Source: Aminipila sp963524205
GTDB taxonomy: Bacteria > Bacillota > Clostridia > Peptostreptococcales > Anaerovoracaceae
NCBI GenBank assembly: GCA_963524205.1
Contig: CAURED010000017.1
Coordinates: 23,905 to 87,904, forward strand
DNA length: 64,000 nt
Direction: 5' to 3'
Shown here: one piece after another, positions 1 through 9,587 of the stretch
How positions within the stretch are numbered: the first letter of the stretch is position 1
Layout: each line of letters opens with the position of its first letter
Made by a program: the position numbers and the translations under genes
The notes under the pieces: generated by a model
Databases searched by the model: none
The model's input: the letters and a program-made list of their open reading frames with translations, nothing else
What the model was told of the DNA's origin: nothing

Positions 1-1939
1 ATTTAAACATTAAAGGATAATGCTTAATTCCACATTTTAAATGCTTTACATATAATGCCCTATCTCCTGCCTTTAAAGCTTTTTGTGCCAAATCAGCAAA
101 ATAAATAAACCGTACAGCTCTTGGAAGAACAGGAAGCTTTTCATCTGTAAAATTACCATGATTATACAATCCATATATATAATCATGGCCTATTGTCACA
201 TAAGCTTCAAATAAAATGTTTGTCTCCGTATTTTTCAAATCTTTTGTTTTAAGAAGCACTCCTTCTAACATACAAACCACAAAATATGATTCAATTATTC
301 CACATTTTGTATTCTGCTTCCTAGTAATCCAATTAATTAAAAGAGTTGGTAAATAATCACACATTTCGAAATTTCTAGCTACATATTTTTTTATATCATC
401 AACATCAAAATATGTTAACAAAATTTTAGCCTCAGTAACACCAGTAAACCAGGATAATAAGAATTCCGAATATATACTCGAGAATTTGTCTTTTGATTGA
501 ATGTTTATGAAGTCTTGTACTATTTCATAAAGGCCTTCCTCGTTATGTATTAAGCCATATCTTAATTTCTGTAATAATAGATAAGTATCATTTTTTATAT
601 CCTTAAATTCAGCTTCTTTTGCAAATACCTCACTGAGACTCTTACTGACCTTATACTGTCCTGCTAAGTTTTCTTCTATTACGGCAAAAATAATCTGAAC
701 ACGTTTCTCATCACCGTCATCCATAAATTGTTTATACAGTTTGGCTATAGAATCAATATGATTATTTTCTATAAGTAAATTTATATATAATCTTGCAACA
801 ATCACCAATCTATTCGTTGGTAATTCCGTCATCATTATATTAGATAGTGTAGACTCTGCTTCATCCATCTGCTTCTTTTTCATTAAACATCTAGCCTTTA
901 TTTCATAAGCAACAGCTCGTCCATTTTCATTAGTTCTTTCAGATACTGTAACAAAATAAGATAAATCCTTTTCAACTTGTCCATTTTCATATCTTTTATA
1001 TAAATCTAAGAAATCATCACAAATTTTTATAGCATTGTCATATTCCTTCTCTTTCATATAAAGTTCTGCTAAAATACTATATAAATCCAAATCCCATAGT
1101 TTTTCAAAATTTCTTGTTTCAATATAATGATTTAGTATTTCTATACTTTTTTTAGGTTCGTTTGTAAAATGTATTACTGATTTATGTTTTACAAAGAATG
1201 GTAAATATAGGTGATTTGAATTATCTTTTAATTTATCATACCATTCATTAACCACATTATGCCATTCATTATCTTTACCCATCTTCATATACTGCGATAC
1301 CAAATGATATACAGTTCTTGCATCATCAGGATCTTCTTTCACTTCTTCTTCAAGAAGTACTAAATTTCTTTTATATTTTTTATCCAGAAATTCTCTATCA
1401 TTATCATCAGCATAAGAGAAATGATGTGCAAATGTGCTAAAAGCCTTTATTGGTTCTGATACTGATATAAATTCATGAATTCTACCTTTAAATTTTAAAT
1501 CCTTATCCATGCGATACATTCTTGTTACCGGACTATCGTGATAATGCTTATTATTTTTTAAAGTCATATAATTTCTAACTAAGTATGTTGCATTTTTATA
1601 CTTTTTATATTCACCTGACAAAAAAAATTGCTCTATCTCGTTCGTATCATCAAACCACTCGTCAGCGTCCATATACATAAACCATTTGCCTTTTGCTTTT
1701 TTTAAGCCATAATTCCTGGCTGCCGCAAAATCATTGCACCACTGGAAGAAATAAACATCCTTTGTATATTTTTTAGCCAATTCTGCTGTACCATCTGTCG
1801 ATCCCGTGTCTGTTATAATTAGTTGGCACGGTATAGTTTGCATTAGATGTTCTAATGAATCTAAGCACTTAGCTAGATTCTCTTCTTCGTTTTTTACAAT
1901 CAAACTTATAGATAATAATATATCATTTTTGTAGCTCAT
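1..1939 (-). CDS. Family 2 glycosyltransferase with TPR-like C-terminal region (partial)
   Basis: Residues 8-100 form a GT-A fold of glycosyltransferase family 2. They carry the opening SLIVKNEEENL, a TDTGSTDGT nucleotide-binding stretch and a metal-binding DAD at residues 91-93 in a YMDADEWF context. The rest is helical with TPR-like repeats, such as the stretch around LYSILAELYMKEKEYDNAI. At least 646 codons are present and the frame is still open at the left window edge, so the C terminus is missing. The ATG has a good Shine-Dalgarno (AGGAGAGG) 4 nt upstream. It is probably the last visible gene of the glycan island and may transfer a sugar to flagellin or another surface acceptor. Donor and acceptor cannot be read from the sequence. 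Confidence 0.85.
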   Translation of the reverse strand, partial: MSYKNDILLSISLIVKNEEENLAKCLDSLEHLMQTIPCQLIITDTGSTDGTAELAKKYTKDVYFFQWCNDFAAARNYGLKKAKGKWFMYMDADEWFDDTNEIEQFFLSGEYKKYKNATYLVRNYMTLKNNKHYHDSPVTRMYRMDKDLKFKGRIHEFISVSEPIKAFSTFAHHFSYADDNDREFLDKKYKRNLVLLEEEVKEDPDDARTVYHLVSQYMKMGKDNEWHNVVNEWYDKLKDNSNHLYLPFFVKHKSVIHFTNEPKKSIEILNHYIETRNFEKLWDLDLYSILAELYMKEKEYDNAIKICDDFLDLYKRYENGQVEKDLSYFVTVSERTNENGRAVAYEIKARCLMKKKQMDEAESTLSNIMMTELPTNRLVIVARLYINLLIENNHIDSIAKLYKQFMDDGDEKRVQIIFAVIEENLAGQYKVSKSLSEVFAKEAEFKDIKNDTYLLLQKLRYGLIHNEEGLYEIVQDFINIQSKDKFSSIYSEFLLSWFTGVTEAKILLTYFDVDDIKKYVARNFEMCDYLPTLLINWITRKQNTKCGIIESYFVVCMLEGVLLKTKDLKNTETNILFEAYVTIGHDYIYGLYNHGNFTDEKLPVLPRAVRFIYFADLAQKALKAGDRALYVKHLKCGIKHYPLMFK

Positions 1940-1985
1940 TTAACCTCTCCTATTCGAAAGTCTATTTTAGTGTAATTCCGTATTA

Positions 1986-3740
1986 TTACTCATTCAAAAA
2001 CGGATATAAATCATCAAACTCTGCTGCCTTCAAAGATCCATCAGGCATTACCTTGGAAGCTATTCTAGGGACAATATCTCCAAACTCTTGAACCATAACC
2101 TCACAAATCACAGGGCCCTCACTATCTAGAACTTCGGCTATTTTCTCATGAATGTCATCATTTTCAGTAATTCTAACTGATTTTATTCCATATGCATTAG
2201 CAACTTTGCAGAAATCTGGAGTCTGCAAACCACTGTCTGGACCTACTCCTAAAAATCTATCGCTCATATAATTATGCTGATTATGTCTTATTAACATATA
2301 ACCATTGTTATTGTATATAAATAATTTTATAGGCAAATTATTGAACTTCATAGTAGCAAATTCCTGTATGTTCATTTGTGCACTTCCATCTCCTGTTATA
2401 GCAATTACGCTAGCCATTGTAGAGGCTCCTATGGCACTTGCCCAAAATCCCATACAAGATAAGCCTCCCGATATTAAATATCTTTGCTCTTCTTTTATCT
2501 CCCAGCTTTGCGAAACAATATTGCAGACGCTTCCTGTGTCAACTACAACTATAGCATCTTTTGCAGCATGTTTAGTCAAAACACTAGTCAAATAATATGA
2601 ATTTAATGGCTTTTCATCTGCATATTTAGGTATTACATTGGGATATTTTTCCCTTAATTCATAGCATTCTGATACCCATTCATCATAATTAGCCAACGGA
2701 TTAGTAGCTTCTATCTTTTGGCTTAATTGTGACACAAATTCTTTTACATCCATATTTAGTTTAATATCTATAGGCACATCTTGCTTCGCTAGTTCTTTTT
2801 CATCAATGTCCACCATAATTTTGGTAGCTTCCTGGCCAAATTTCTCTGGATAGTAACCGGTTGTTGACACCGACAAACGACTTCCTAGTATAATTAGCAA
2901 ATCACATCTTTGAATTGCAAAATGTGAGCTTCTATCACCATATCCGCCCGGTCTGCCCACAAACAGTTTACTACAACTGTCGATTACATCTATCCCGCCT
3001 CTTGAAGTCACAACAGGAATATTATACTTGTTTAGGAATTCCCTAAATGCACTTACTGCTCCGGAAGTACGCATTCCGTATCCTGTAAGTATTAAAGGTT
3101 TTTTTGCTTTCTTTAATAAAGCAATAACGGTGTTTAATCTATCTTTGCTAATATTTTCTTGTTTCTTACCGTTTAATTCCCTTTGAAATCCTTCCATCTC
3201 ATCTTCCGATGGTATTTGTTTATTCTGAACATCAACTGGAACATCAATCCATACAGGCCCTGGTCTCCCGCTTATAGCTTCATAATATGCTTTTTCCATA
3301 TGATAACGAATATCTTTAGGTTCCATAACAGCAGCAAAATATTTTGTAATCGGCTTAACTATAGGTTCAAGGTTTATACTTTGAGTACCATGCTGTCTGA
3401 TTCCCGTTTCAATTTCATATTTTAATAATTTTGAAGATGCTTGTCCCGATAATACTATCATTGGCGATGAATCCACGTAAGCTTCTGCTACACCTGTGAT
3501 AGCATTTGTCGCACCCGGTCCAATTGTAACTAATGCAACCCCAGGAATTGCCGATAATCTTCCACAAGCATCAGCTGACATAGCTGCAGCTTGCTCGTGA
3601 TGATTACAAATTACGTTAACTTCCTTATTTCTCTTAAGTGCATCTGTAAGCCACATCGCAGAACTTCCAGAAACCATAAATACTGTCTTACAACCTTTTT
3701 TCGATAAAAAATCAAATATATACTCTGATACTGTTGCCAT
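1986..3740 (-). CDS. Thiamine-diphosphate-dependent enzyme, acetolactate synthase/YerE-like
   Basis: This is a full-length (584 aa) ThDP enzyme with the three-domain layout of acetolactate synthase. The catalytic Glu lies in NHHEQAAA (E49). The C-terminal ThDP/Mg motif starts at GDG (450-452) and ends at YNNNGY. Stand-alone ilvB homologues inside CDP-sugar clusters are known from yersiniose biosynthesis, where YerE transfers a two-carbon unit from pyruvate to a CDP-4-keto sugar. The neighbouring CDP-glucose 4,6-dehydratase and absence of ilvN, ilvC or other branched-chain amino acid genes favour that kind of role over isoleucine/valine synthesis. The substrate is inferred, not shown. The ATG follows AGGAGTGGTGGT. 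Confidence 0.75.
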   Translation of the reverse strand: MATVSEYIFDFLSKKGCKTVFMVSGSSAMWLTDALKRNKEVNVICNHHEQAAAMSADACGRLSAIPGVALVTIGPGATNAITGVAEAYVDSSPMIVLSGQASSKLLKYEIETGIRQHGTQSINLEPIVKPITKYFAAVMEPKDIRYHMEKAYYEAISGRPGPVWIDVPVDVQNKQIPSEDEMEGFQRELNGKKQENISKDRLNTVIALLKKAKKPLILTGYGMRTSGAVSAFREFLNKYNIPVVTSRGGIDVIDSCSKLFVGRPGGYGDRSSHFAIQRCDLLIILGSRLSVSTTGYYPEKFGQEATKIMVDIDEKELAKQDVPIDIKLNMDVKEFVSQLSQKIEATNPLANYDEWVSECYELREKYPNVIPKYADEKPLNSYYLTSVLTKHAAKDAIVVVDTGSVCNIVSQSWEIKEEQRYLISGGLSCMGFWASAIGASTMASVIAITGDGSAQMNIQEFATMKFNNLPIKLFIYNNNGYMLIRHNQHNYMSDRFLGVGPDSGLQTPDFCKVANAYGIKSVRITENDDIHEKIAEVLDSEGPVICEVMVQEFGDIVPRIASKVMPDGSLKAAEFDDLYPFLNE

Positions 3741-3812
3741 ACCACCACTCCTAAAATTCTACACATATAAAATTATACTATAACAATCAATTTATAAAAT
3801 AAACATATTCCA

Positions 3813-4469
3813 TCAAAAAATATCATAACTATGCTTACTAAGTTTTACACATTTAGGAGCCATATATGCCTCGCAAGGTTCAGTATTATCTGAAATAACA
3901 ACTCCTGCACCTACTAACGTTTTCTCCTCAATAGTCTTATATGGTAATATTGTAGAATTTAATCCTAAAAAACAATTATTCTTTACTCTCACAAAACCAC
4001 CTAATACAGTATTTACAGCTAGATAAGAATAATTATTTAATATAATATTATGAGAAAGGCAACTTCCCATTAATATCACATTTGCATTTCCTATTTCACA
4101 ATTTATCCCAATTTTAACCGCCTCTAAAACTATGTTTCCCTCTCCTATTTTAAGTGATGGATGAATTACAGCACTCTTATGTATATAATTTTGAATATAA
4201 TATCCTCGCTGCTTTAAATCTTTAAATTTTTGTTCTCTAAAGCTATTCATTTGTTTAAACCCTAATGCTATGATTATATCAAATTTATCAGGAGGATATA
4301 GAATCTCTAACTTATCATCGGCAATAAGTGGTAAGCTCATAAAACTTTCTTCGGTACAAAATTCTTTATTGGCACAAAATGCTATTACATTAAAAGCATT
4401 ATCTTCTTTTATATGCATGTATATTTCTTCTGCTAACCCACCTGTACTCCAAATTACTACGTCTTTCAT
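3813..4469 (-). CDS. NeuD/PglD-like sugar O- or N-acyltransferase (left-handed beta helix)
   Basis: The N-terminal ~80 residues form a small Rossmann-like domain (VVIWSTGGLAEEI, then FDIIIALG), as in PglD and NeuD. The C-terminal ~110 residues are hexapeptide repeats ([LIV]-G-x4) of a trimeric left-handed beta helix. It contains YIHKSAVIHPSLKIGEGNIV, GINCEIG and the closing VGAGVVIS, typical of acetyl-CoA-dependent sugar acyltransferases. The start codon shares one base with the stop of the upstream aminotransferase (TAATG), which indicates translational coupling. A PglD-like enzyme next to a sugar aminotransferase suggests acylation of a 4-amino-4,6-dideoxysugar; O-acetylation remains possible. 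Confidence 0.8.
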   Translation of the reverse strand: MKDVVIWSTGGLAEEIYMHIKEDNAFNVIAFCANKEFCTEESFMSLPLIADDKLEILYPPDKFDIIIALGFKQMNSFREQKFKDLKQRGYYIQNYIHKSAVIHPSLKIGEGNIVLEAVKIGINCEIGNANVILMGSCLSHNIILNNYSYLAVNTVLGGFVRVKNNCFLGLNSTILPYKTIEEKTLVGAGVVISDNTEPCEAYMAPKCVKLSKHSYDIF

Positions 4470-5581
4470 TATTTTGCTCCCAATATTTCATTAATTTTAT
4501 CACAAGTAAATATTATATCTTCCTCTGTTAAATTTGCTGCTGTTGGTAAAATAATGCCTCGTTTATAATACTTATATGATACAGGTACCTCAAATTTTTG
4601 CGAATAATGAGGCATTAAACTCATACAAGGATATCCCGGTCTTGAATGTATATTATATGATTCCAATTGTTTAAGCAGTTTGTCCCTGTCATATTCAACC
4701 TCATCTTTCAAAAATGCTGTTACATAACAATAGTTAGTATCACAAAACTCTAATGGCAGCAACATGTTTAAATAACGGCTATCCTTTAGACATTCATAAT
4801 ACTTGCTAAATATTCTTTTTTTGTTTTCTATTATTTCATCCACCCTTTCAATTTGGGCCAATATCAATGCGGCTGTTATATTTGAAATTCTATAGTTATA
4901 GCCTATATCATCTGACCACAACATTGCAATTTTATCATTTCTGCAAAAAGTTCCATAATGATGCGCTTTATCATATAGTTCTTTATTATTGGTAACAAAC
5001 ATGCCACCTTCGCCACCTACAACAATTTTAGCTCCTTGGAAACTAAAAGCTCCTACATCACCGATGCTTCCTACATGCCTACCCTTGTATTTTGTTCCTA
5101 CTGCTTGAGCCGCATCCTCCATAACATATAGATTATGCTTCTTTGCAATTTGTATAATCCGATCCATATCTGCTGCAAACCCTGAAAAATGAACAAGCAT
5201 TATTGCTTTAGTTCTGGGTGTAATTGCCTCTTCAATTTTGTTGACATCTATACAAAGATTTTTCGGTTCGATATCTACAAATACTGATTCGGCACCTGTG
5301 TATGTAATAGCATGTGCAGTGGCAATGAAACTCTGATCTACAACTATTACTTCATCCCCTTGTTTTAAATCTAACGCAATCGCTGCCAAATGAAGAGCAT
5401 GTGTTCCGCTGAAAGTAGCTATTGCATATTTTGTACCGACATATTCAGCAAAAGTTTTTTCCAGTTTTTTTATGTGCATATCATAAGTTTCATACCAACC
5501 ATTTCTGACAGCATCAATTACATACTCTTGTTCTTTTTCAGTTATATTAGGTCCTGCCAAAGCAATTTTTTTATATTTCAA
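4469..5581 (-). CDS. DegT/DnrJ/EryC1-family sugar aminotransferase
   Basis: This is a PLP-dependent fold-type I enzyme of 370 aa, the normal size for the family. Asp156 in MEDAAQA would hold the PLP pyridine nitrogen. Lys185 in FSFQGAK, followed by GGEGGM, would form the Schiff base. In the related 3-dehydrases (RfbH/E1) this Lys is a His, so an aminotransferase of the perosamine/QdtB/PglE kind is favoured. With the CDP-4-keto-6-deoxyglucose pathway next to it, a 4-amino sugar product is plausible. The start appears to be TTG, 9 nt after AAAGGA, with no nearby in-frame ATG. It is translationally coupled to the acyltransferase that follows. Confidence 0.82.
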   Translation of the reverse strand: MKYKKIALAGPNITEKEQEYVIDAVRNGWYETYDMHIKKLEKTFAEYVGTKYAIATFSGTHALHLAAIALDLKQGDEVIVVDQSFIATAHAITYTGAESVFVDIEPKNLCIDVNKIEEAITPRTKAIMLVHFSGFAADMDRIIQIAKKHNLYVMEDAAQAVGTKYKGRHVGSIGDVGAFSFQGAKIVVGGEGGMFVTNNKELYDKAHHYGTFCRNDKIAMLWSDDIGYNYRISNITAALILAQIERVDEIIENKKRIFSKYYECLKDSRYLNMLLPLEFCDTNYCYVTAFLKDEVEYDRDKLLKQLESYNIHSRPGYPCMSLMPHYSQKFEVPVSYKYYKRGIILPTAANLTEEDIIFTCDKINEILGAK

Positions 5582-5655
5582 ATCATATCATCCTTTCAAA
5601 TCTCACAAAACTATCTAATACCAATATAGTCAAAATGACCATCAGCCTTAGTTTT

Positions 5656-6663
5656 CTAAACATATTTGCCCAAAAGTTCATTGGCGTATTCTGTCAATTG
5701 GTCTTCTGCACGCATAGTGTATTTGTCAGATACGCAAATATTACATCCTTTTATTTTGTCTCTATTACTAGATAAATGTCCGATTAGCAGTTGTCTATGA
5801 ATATCATTATGCCAAATATCAATTATATTCTCTTCTAATACATTCCCAAATACCGTCAAGTTATCAACATAACAACATGAACAAGTATCACCATTTGGAA
5901 TAATATGTAAGCTATAAAATGGTGTAGCACAGACTGAACTTTCTTTAATTTCTTGACCATTAATTGTTTTAGCCCAATCACTGTTGTAACTAGCCGAAGT
6001 GGTTTCTGTTATCGGTGCCAGCTTTTCTATTGATATCTCATCACATATTTTTCCAAATATATTAAAAAATTTATCTTTTTGAAAATCATTTTCTAATTGT
6101 TCTTCCATAATTTTTATATAAACTGTGGTTGATTTTTTATGCTCATAAAAATATTTTATATTATCTATAATATTATCAAGATCTACATCTACACCCGACT
6201 CATTTTTATAGCTACTATTTGTCATACCTTGTATAGATATCCTTAGCAAATCTAATCCACTTTCTATTAGCTCATCTGATAAGGAATGACTAAGCATAGT
6301 GCCATTACTAACTATCACAGTTTCTTTAGTAACATCACTTTTCTTTAGTATTGAAACGATTTCTGCGATATTAGGATTTAAAAGCGGTTCTCCATAACCA
6401 GCCAAAATTATGCGTTTTAGTTTAACATTTTTATCTTTTAAATCTTGAACTATTTTTTTAGTCATTAATATACTTAAAAATGCAGCTTCCCCTTGAATTT
6501 TTTTAAATTTGTCACTTGGTGCTTTATGTATGCAATAATTGCATTTAAAATTACAATAACTTGAAGCCAAAATAGTTAAAGATAATGGCTCATTAAGTGG
6601 TAGTATTTCATGTAGTGGCTGCCTATCATGACTGTGATCTGATACAAGCTTTGCATTTATCAT
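5656..6663 (-). CDS. Radical SAM/SPASM-type protein of the glycan island
   Basis: The radical-SAM cluster motif is C37-x3-C41-x2-C44 (YCNFKCNYC). A GYGEPLLNP strand-2 motif and a SIQGM strand follow. The C-terminal third has further cysteines in SPASM-like spacing (CATPFYSLHIIPNGDTCSCC and later KGCNIC), suited to an auxiliary Fe-S cluster. Radical SAM/SPASM proteins of unknown substrate recur in surface-polysaccharide clusters; roles in sugar epimerisation or dehydrogenation have been shown only for a few relatives. The Shine-Dalgarno AAGGAAAG lies about 12 nt before the ATG. Function within the sugar pathway is unknown. Confidence 0.75.
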   Translation of the reverse strand: MINAKLVSDHSHDRQPLHEILPLNEPLSLTILASSYCNFKCNYCIHKAPSDKFKKIQGEAAFLSILMTKKIVQDLKDKNVKLKRIILAGYGEPLLNPNIAEIVSILKKSDVTKETVIVSNGTMLSHSLSDELIESGLDLLRISIQGMTNSSYKNESGVDVDLDNIIDNIKYFYEHKKSTTVYIKIMEEQLENDFQKDKFFNIFGKICDEISIEKLAPITETTSASYNSDWAKTINGQEIKESSVCATPFYSLHIIPNGDTCSCCYVDNLTVFGNVLEENIIDIWHNDIHRQLLIGHLSSNRDKIKGCNICVSDKYTMRAEDQLTEYANELLGKYV

Positions 6664-6705
6664 AATTGTTAAACTTTCCTTCCATTTTGTTTATTATATA
6701 AATTT

Positions 6706-7395
6706 TTAATAAGATTTTAAATCAGTAAAAAAATATCGTTGTGCCAGGCATTGTTTATTACTTGCTTTAATTTGTAATCCATCTTGATTTATAAAAGCTA
6801 TATGATTGTCTGGTAAATTTGGATTATAAAGTAATGCATTTGATCCAATAGAGCAATTATTGCCTATACTTCCTTCTCCAATTACTTTACTTCCTGAAGC
6901 TAAACAAACACCTTTTCCAAATTTTATTATTTTACTTCCATCCTGTCCATTTGCATGATTAACAGTAACGTTTTGTAAAACTACCAGAAAATCGCTATAG
7001 AATGCATCACCTAAAACCGTTCCAACCGGATGTCCCAATAAAAAAATATTTGGTAAATTAACTTTATATGTAATCAGCACCGCATTTAAAGTTTTATTCA
7101 AAAATACCAATTTATCGCAGATTGGTTTGTTTTGTGATTGTGCCCATAAGCTATTTGCTAAAAACCATAGAAAATGGCAGTAATGATCTGAATGTAGATG
7201 ATTAAACGTTACAACTCCATCAACACAATACGACTTTTCAGAAATATGTTTAAAGCAAAATTGTAATCTGTCCAAAGCAATATCAAATGCTCTATTTATG
7301 TCATTTCCATAAAAACCATATTTATCCGGGAAAAAAGTGCTCAACTGTGCTCCAACATAATTAAATAAGTCATCTCTTGAAATGCTCGTAATCAT
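6706..7395 (-). CDS. Serine acetyltransferase-like hexapeptide protein
   Basis: The 229-aa protein has an N-terminal helical part (about residues 1-110) and a C-terminal left-handed beta-helix segment. Examples are FLVVLQNVTVNHANG, KFGKGVCLASGSKVIGEGS and IGNNCSIGSNALLY. The VNHANG histidine matches the catalytic-His region of CysE-like acetyltransferases. In polysaccharide loci such proteins usually O-acetylate a sugar. The ATG overlaps the stop of the FkbM gene by 4 bp (ATGA), so the two are probably co-translated. The acceptor is not recognisable. Confidence 0.65.
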   Translation of the reverse strand: MITSISRDDLFNYVGAQLSTFFPDKYGFYGNDINRAFDIALDRLQFCFKHISEKSYCVDGVVTFNHLHSDHYCHFLWFLANSLWAQSQNKPICDKLVFLNKTLNAVLITYKVNLPNIFLLGHPVGTVLGDAFYSDFLVVLQNVTVNHANGQDGSKIIKFGKGVCLASGSKVIGEGSIGNNCSIGSNALLYNPNLPDNHIAFINQDGLQIKASNKQCLAQRYFFTDLKSY

Positions 7396-8651
7396 AATAA
7401 CAATTCCCCTTTTGTTTTTTTACTATTAACACTAACATACATTCTATCTTTAGGTATTGCATAATATACAAATGAAATATGATTCATATATGATCTCAAA
7501 ATCATCTTATATTTTGGGTTATATTTTAAAATCAATTCAGGTATTTCCCACAAATCCCAAGTTTTATGATACCCTGCTACTGCCAATGCTGGATTATATT
7601 TTGTAATAGTATTTTTTGCACCTTCAAGTGCTTTTAATTCACAGCCTTCGATATTCATTTTAATCATTGTGGCTCTTTTCCCTTCTAATAGCGCATCTAT
7701 ACAAATTGTCTTGGAAATATGTTTTCCTATTTCTGAAGCAAATGTACCTGGACCATTTAGTTCGTACAAGTTAATACTTAATGTTTTATCGTCATAAACA
7801 GACTTATTGCATATTATTATTTTTTTTACTGTTTTTGCATCCAAAGTATCTGTGTACCTTAACAATTTGTTATAATTTGCAACATCTGGTTCTATCGCAT
7901 AATAGCTATCAAATTTAGACTCATTATTTTTTAAAAAAGTGTTAAGCGTTATCCCATTAAATGCACCACAATCCACAAAAACTTCATCATCTATTTTATT
8001 ATAAATATCATATTCAAAATATTGATTATCTTGCCTTAACGTAGGTACCTCTATAGTATCATCCAACATTCTAAATTTAACTATTTTATAAAAAGTTTCT
8101 TTTGATTTTTCATCAGCTAAATGGTGAAATACTTCTGTAATTCTTTCTTTATTCTCTAGCATTAATTCAACATCAGAACACGATGGTAAATTATATTTAT
8201 CCCTTGTAAATAACCTGTGGCATCTTCTAAACCAAGTATAATCTATAACATTTGGATACCCTGCATCTGCCAAAGTTTTATGGACACCAATATGTCCACC
8301 AGTTCTTAATTCTTCATCAAAACTTTTACAATATCTTTTTCCGTCTGTATTTATGGTAACAATTACTAGTGCATCTTCCGCTAATCTTAATTTTATGCTA
8401 TCAATTGATATAACTTCTAATCCTTCTACAAAGGTTCCATGTTTACAGATGTCACCATCTACAAAAAATTTAGGGAACACACCAATATCTCTTAAATAAT
8501 ACAAAAATGCAATACCTGCACTACCTGCTCCATATAATACAATTTTACTAACAAAGGGTTCAAGCTTACTTTTTATATCTTCAATTGGCAATTCTATATC
8601 ACTTCTACTTTTTTGAAATTGTTGAAAAATCTCCTCTATATCATATTTCAT
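7392..8651 (-). CDS. FkbM-family methyltransferase with N-terminal nucleotide-binding domain
   Basis: The N-terminal part has a Rossmann-like glycine stretch (VLYGAGSAGIAFLYYL) similar to the domain found in front of many glycan methyltransferases. The C-terminal ~200 residues resemble FkbM: an SAM-binding VFVDCGAFNGITL, a later AIEPD, then KMNIEGCELKALEGA, with the acidic residue that follows the methyl-transfer strand. FkbM proteins O-methylate sugars or polyketides. Here a terminal O-methyl group on the flagellar or surface glycan is the likeliest product. The Shine-Dalgarno GGGGTAA precedes the ATG. It lies 3 bp after the transketolase C-terminal subunit. Confidence 0.75.
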   Translation of the reverse strand: MKYDIEEIFQQFQKSRSDIELPIEDIKSKLEPFVSKIVLYGAGSAGIAFLYYLRDIGVFPKFFVDGDICKHGTFVEGLEVISIDSIKLRLAEDALVIVTINTDGKRYCKSFDEELRTGGHIGVHKTLADAGYPNVIDYTWFRRCHRLFTRDKYNLPSCSDVELMLENKERITEVFHHLADEKSKETFYKIVKFRMLDDTIEVPTLRQDNQYFEYDIYNKIDDEVFVDCGAFNGITLNTFLKNNESKFDSYYAIEPDVANYNKLLRYTDTLDAKTVKKIIICNKSVYDDKTLSINLYELNGPGTFASEIGKHISKTICIDALLEGKRATMIKMNIEGCELKALEGAKNTITKYNPALAVAGYHKTWDLWEIPELILKYNPKYKMILRSYMNHISFVYYAIPKDRMYVSVNSKKTKGELLL

Positions 8652-8654
8652 TGC

Positions 8655-9587
8655 TTACCCCTGTTTTAAACTCTCTAAGATACGTTTTGCAATACTCTCA
8701 GGATCCATTTTATACAGTTCGAGTAAATATTCCCTACTCCCTGTCACAGGCGCAAACATATCTGGAAAGCCAAAAATTTTAAAAATAAGATTTGCATAAT
8801 CTGACTGTGCTAGTAATTCCGAAACTGCGCCTCCAAGCCCACCTATAGCACTATGCTCCTCTATTGTATAAATTCCCTTATATTTGTCAGCACATTGTAA
8901 AATAGTCTCATTATCAAGAGGTTTTACAGTATGCATACTATAATGTGCTGCTTTAACGCCCATGCTTTCAAGAATTTCGCAAACTCTAACTGTTTCCTTT
9001 AGCATGCACCCCGTAGAAAATATAGCCACATCTTCACCATCTCTAAGCTTTATAGCTTTACCAATTTTAAATTGATTGTAGATATCATTTTCATGTACCT
9101 TAGGGTCTACACTCCTTCCAATCCTTATATATACTGGTTTATTTAGTTCATATGATTTTAGTATAGCACTTCTCATCTCATAAGGATCACCGGGACAAAT
9201 CACCGTCATATTCGGTAATGTTCTCATCATTGCGATATCTTGGCATGAATGATGTGTAGGCCCTGCATTTCCATATGCTAATCCCCCCCCTACACCCACC
9301 AAAACTACAGGATTTTCTTGATAACATACATCCAATAATATTTGTTCCATAGCTCTCAATGTCATAAAAGATACTACATTATAGGCAAACGGTCTCATTC
9401 CCATAGCTGCCAAACCTGCTGAAAATCCAACAAAATTCTGTTCTGCAATACCTACGTTTATAAACCTATCCTTGAATTCCTCTTCGTACTCCTCAAATAC
9501 AGAAAATCCTGTATCTCCGATAATTAGCAACACATTAGGATCTTTTCTTGATATTTCTGTCATTGTATCTACAAAAGTTTTTCTCAT
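8655..9587 (-). CDS. Transketolase C-terminal subunit (PYR plus C-terminal domain)
   Basis: The 310-aa protein matches the C-terminal half of a split transketolase. It has a pyrimidine-binding domain with the FINVGIAEQNFVGFSAGLA motif, whose Glu activates ThDP, then the transketolase C-terminal domain (DVAIFSTGCMLKETV). The ATG overlaps the stop of the N-terminal subunit by 4 bp, so the two subunits should be made in equal amounts. Split transketolase pairs in sugar-nucleotide clusters, away from pentose-phosphate genes, are linked in some antibiotic pathways to transfer of a two-carbon ketol unit onto a keto sugar. That role is an inference here. Confidence 0.8.
   Translation of the reverse strand: MRKTFVDTMTEISRKDPNVLLIIGDTGFSVFEEYEEEFKDRFINVGIAEQNFVGFSAGLAAMGMRPFAYNVVSFMTLRAMEQILLDVCYQENPVVLVGVGGGLAYGNAGPTHHSCQDIAMMRTLPNMTVICPGDPYEMRSAILKSYELNKPVYIRIGRSVDPKVHENDIYNQFKIGKAIKLRDGEDVAIFSTGCMLKETVRVCEILESMGVKAAHYSMHTVKPLDNETILQCADKYKGIYTIEEHSAIGGLGGAVSELLAQSDYANLIFKIFGFPDMFAPVTGSREYLLELYKMDPESIAKRILESLKQG

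Noticed and set aside
1986..3740. Acetolactate synthase for branched-chain amino acids
   Set aside because: No ilvN, ilvC or ilvD nearby and the gene is within a CDP-sugar cluster; not excluded biochemically.
4469..5581. PLP 3-dehydrase (RfbH/E1) as function of the DegT-family gene
   Set aside because: The active-site Lys (K185) is present; E1-type dehydrases have His there.
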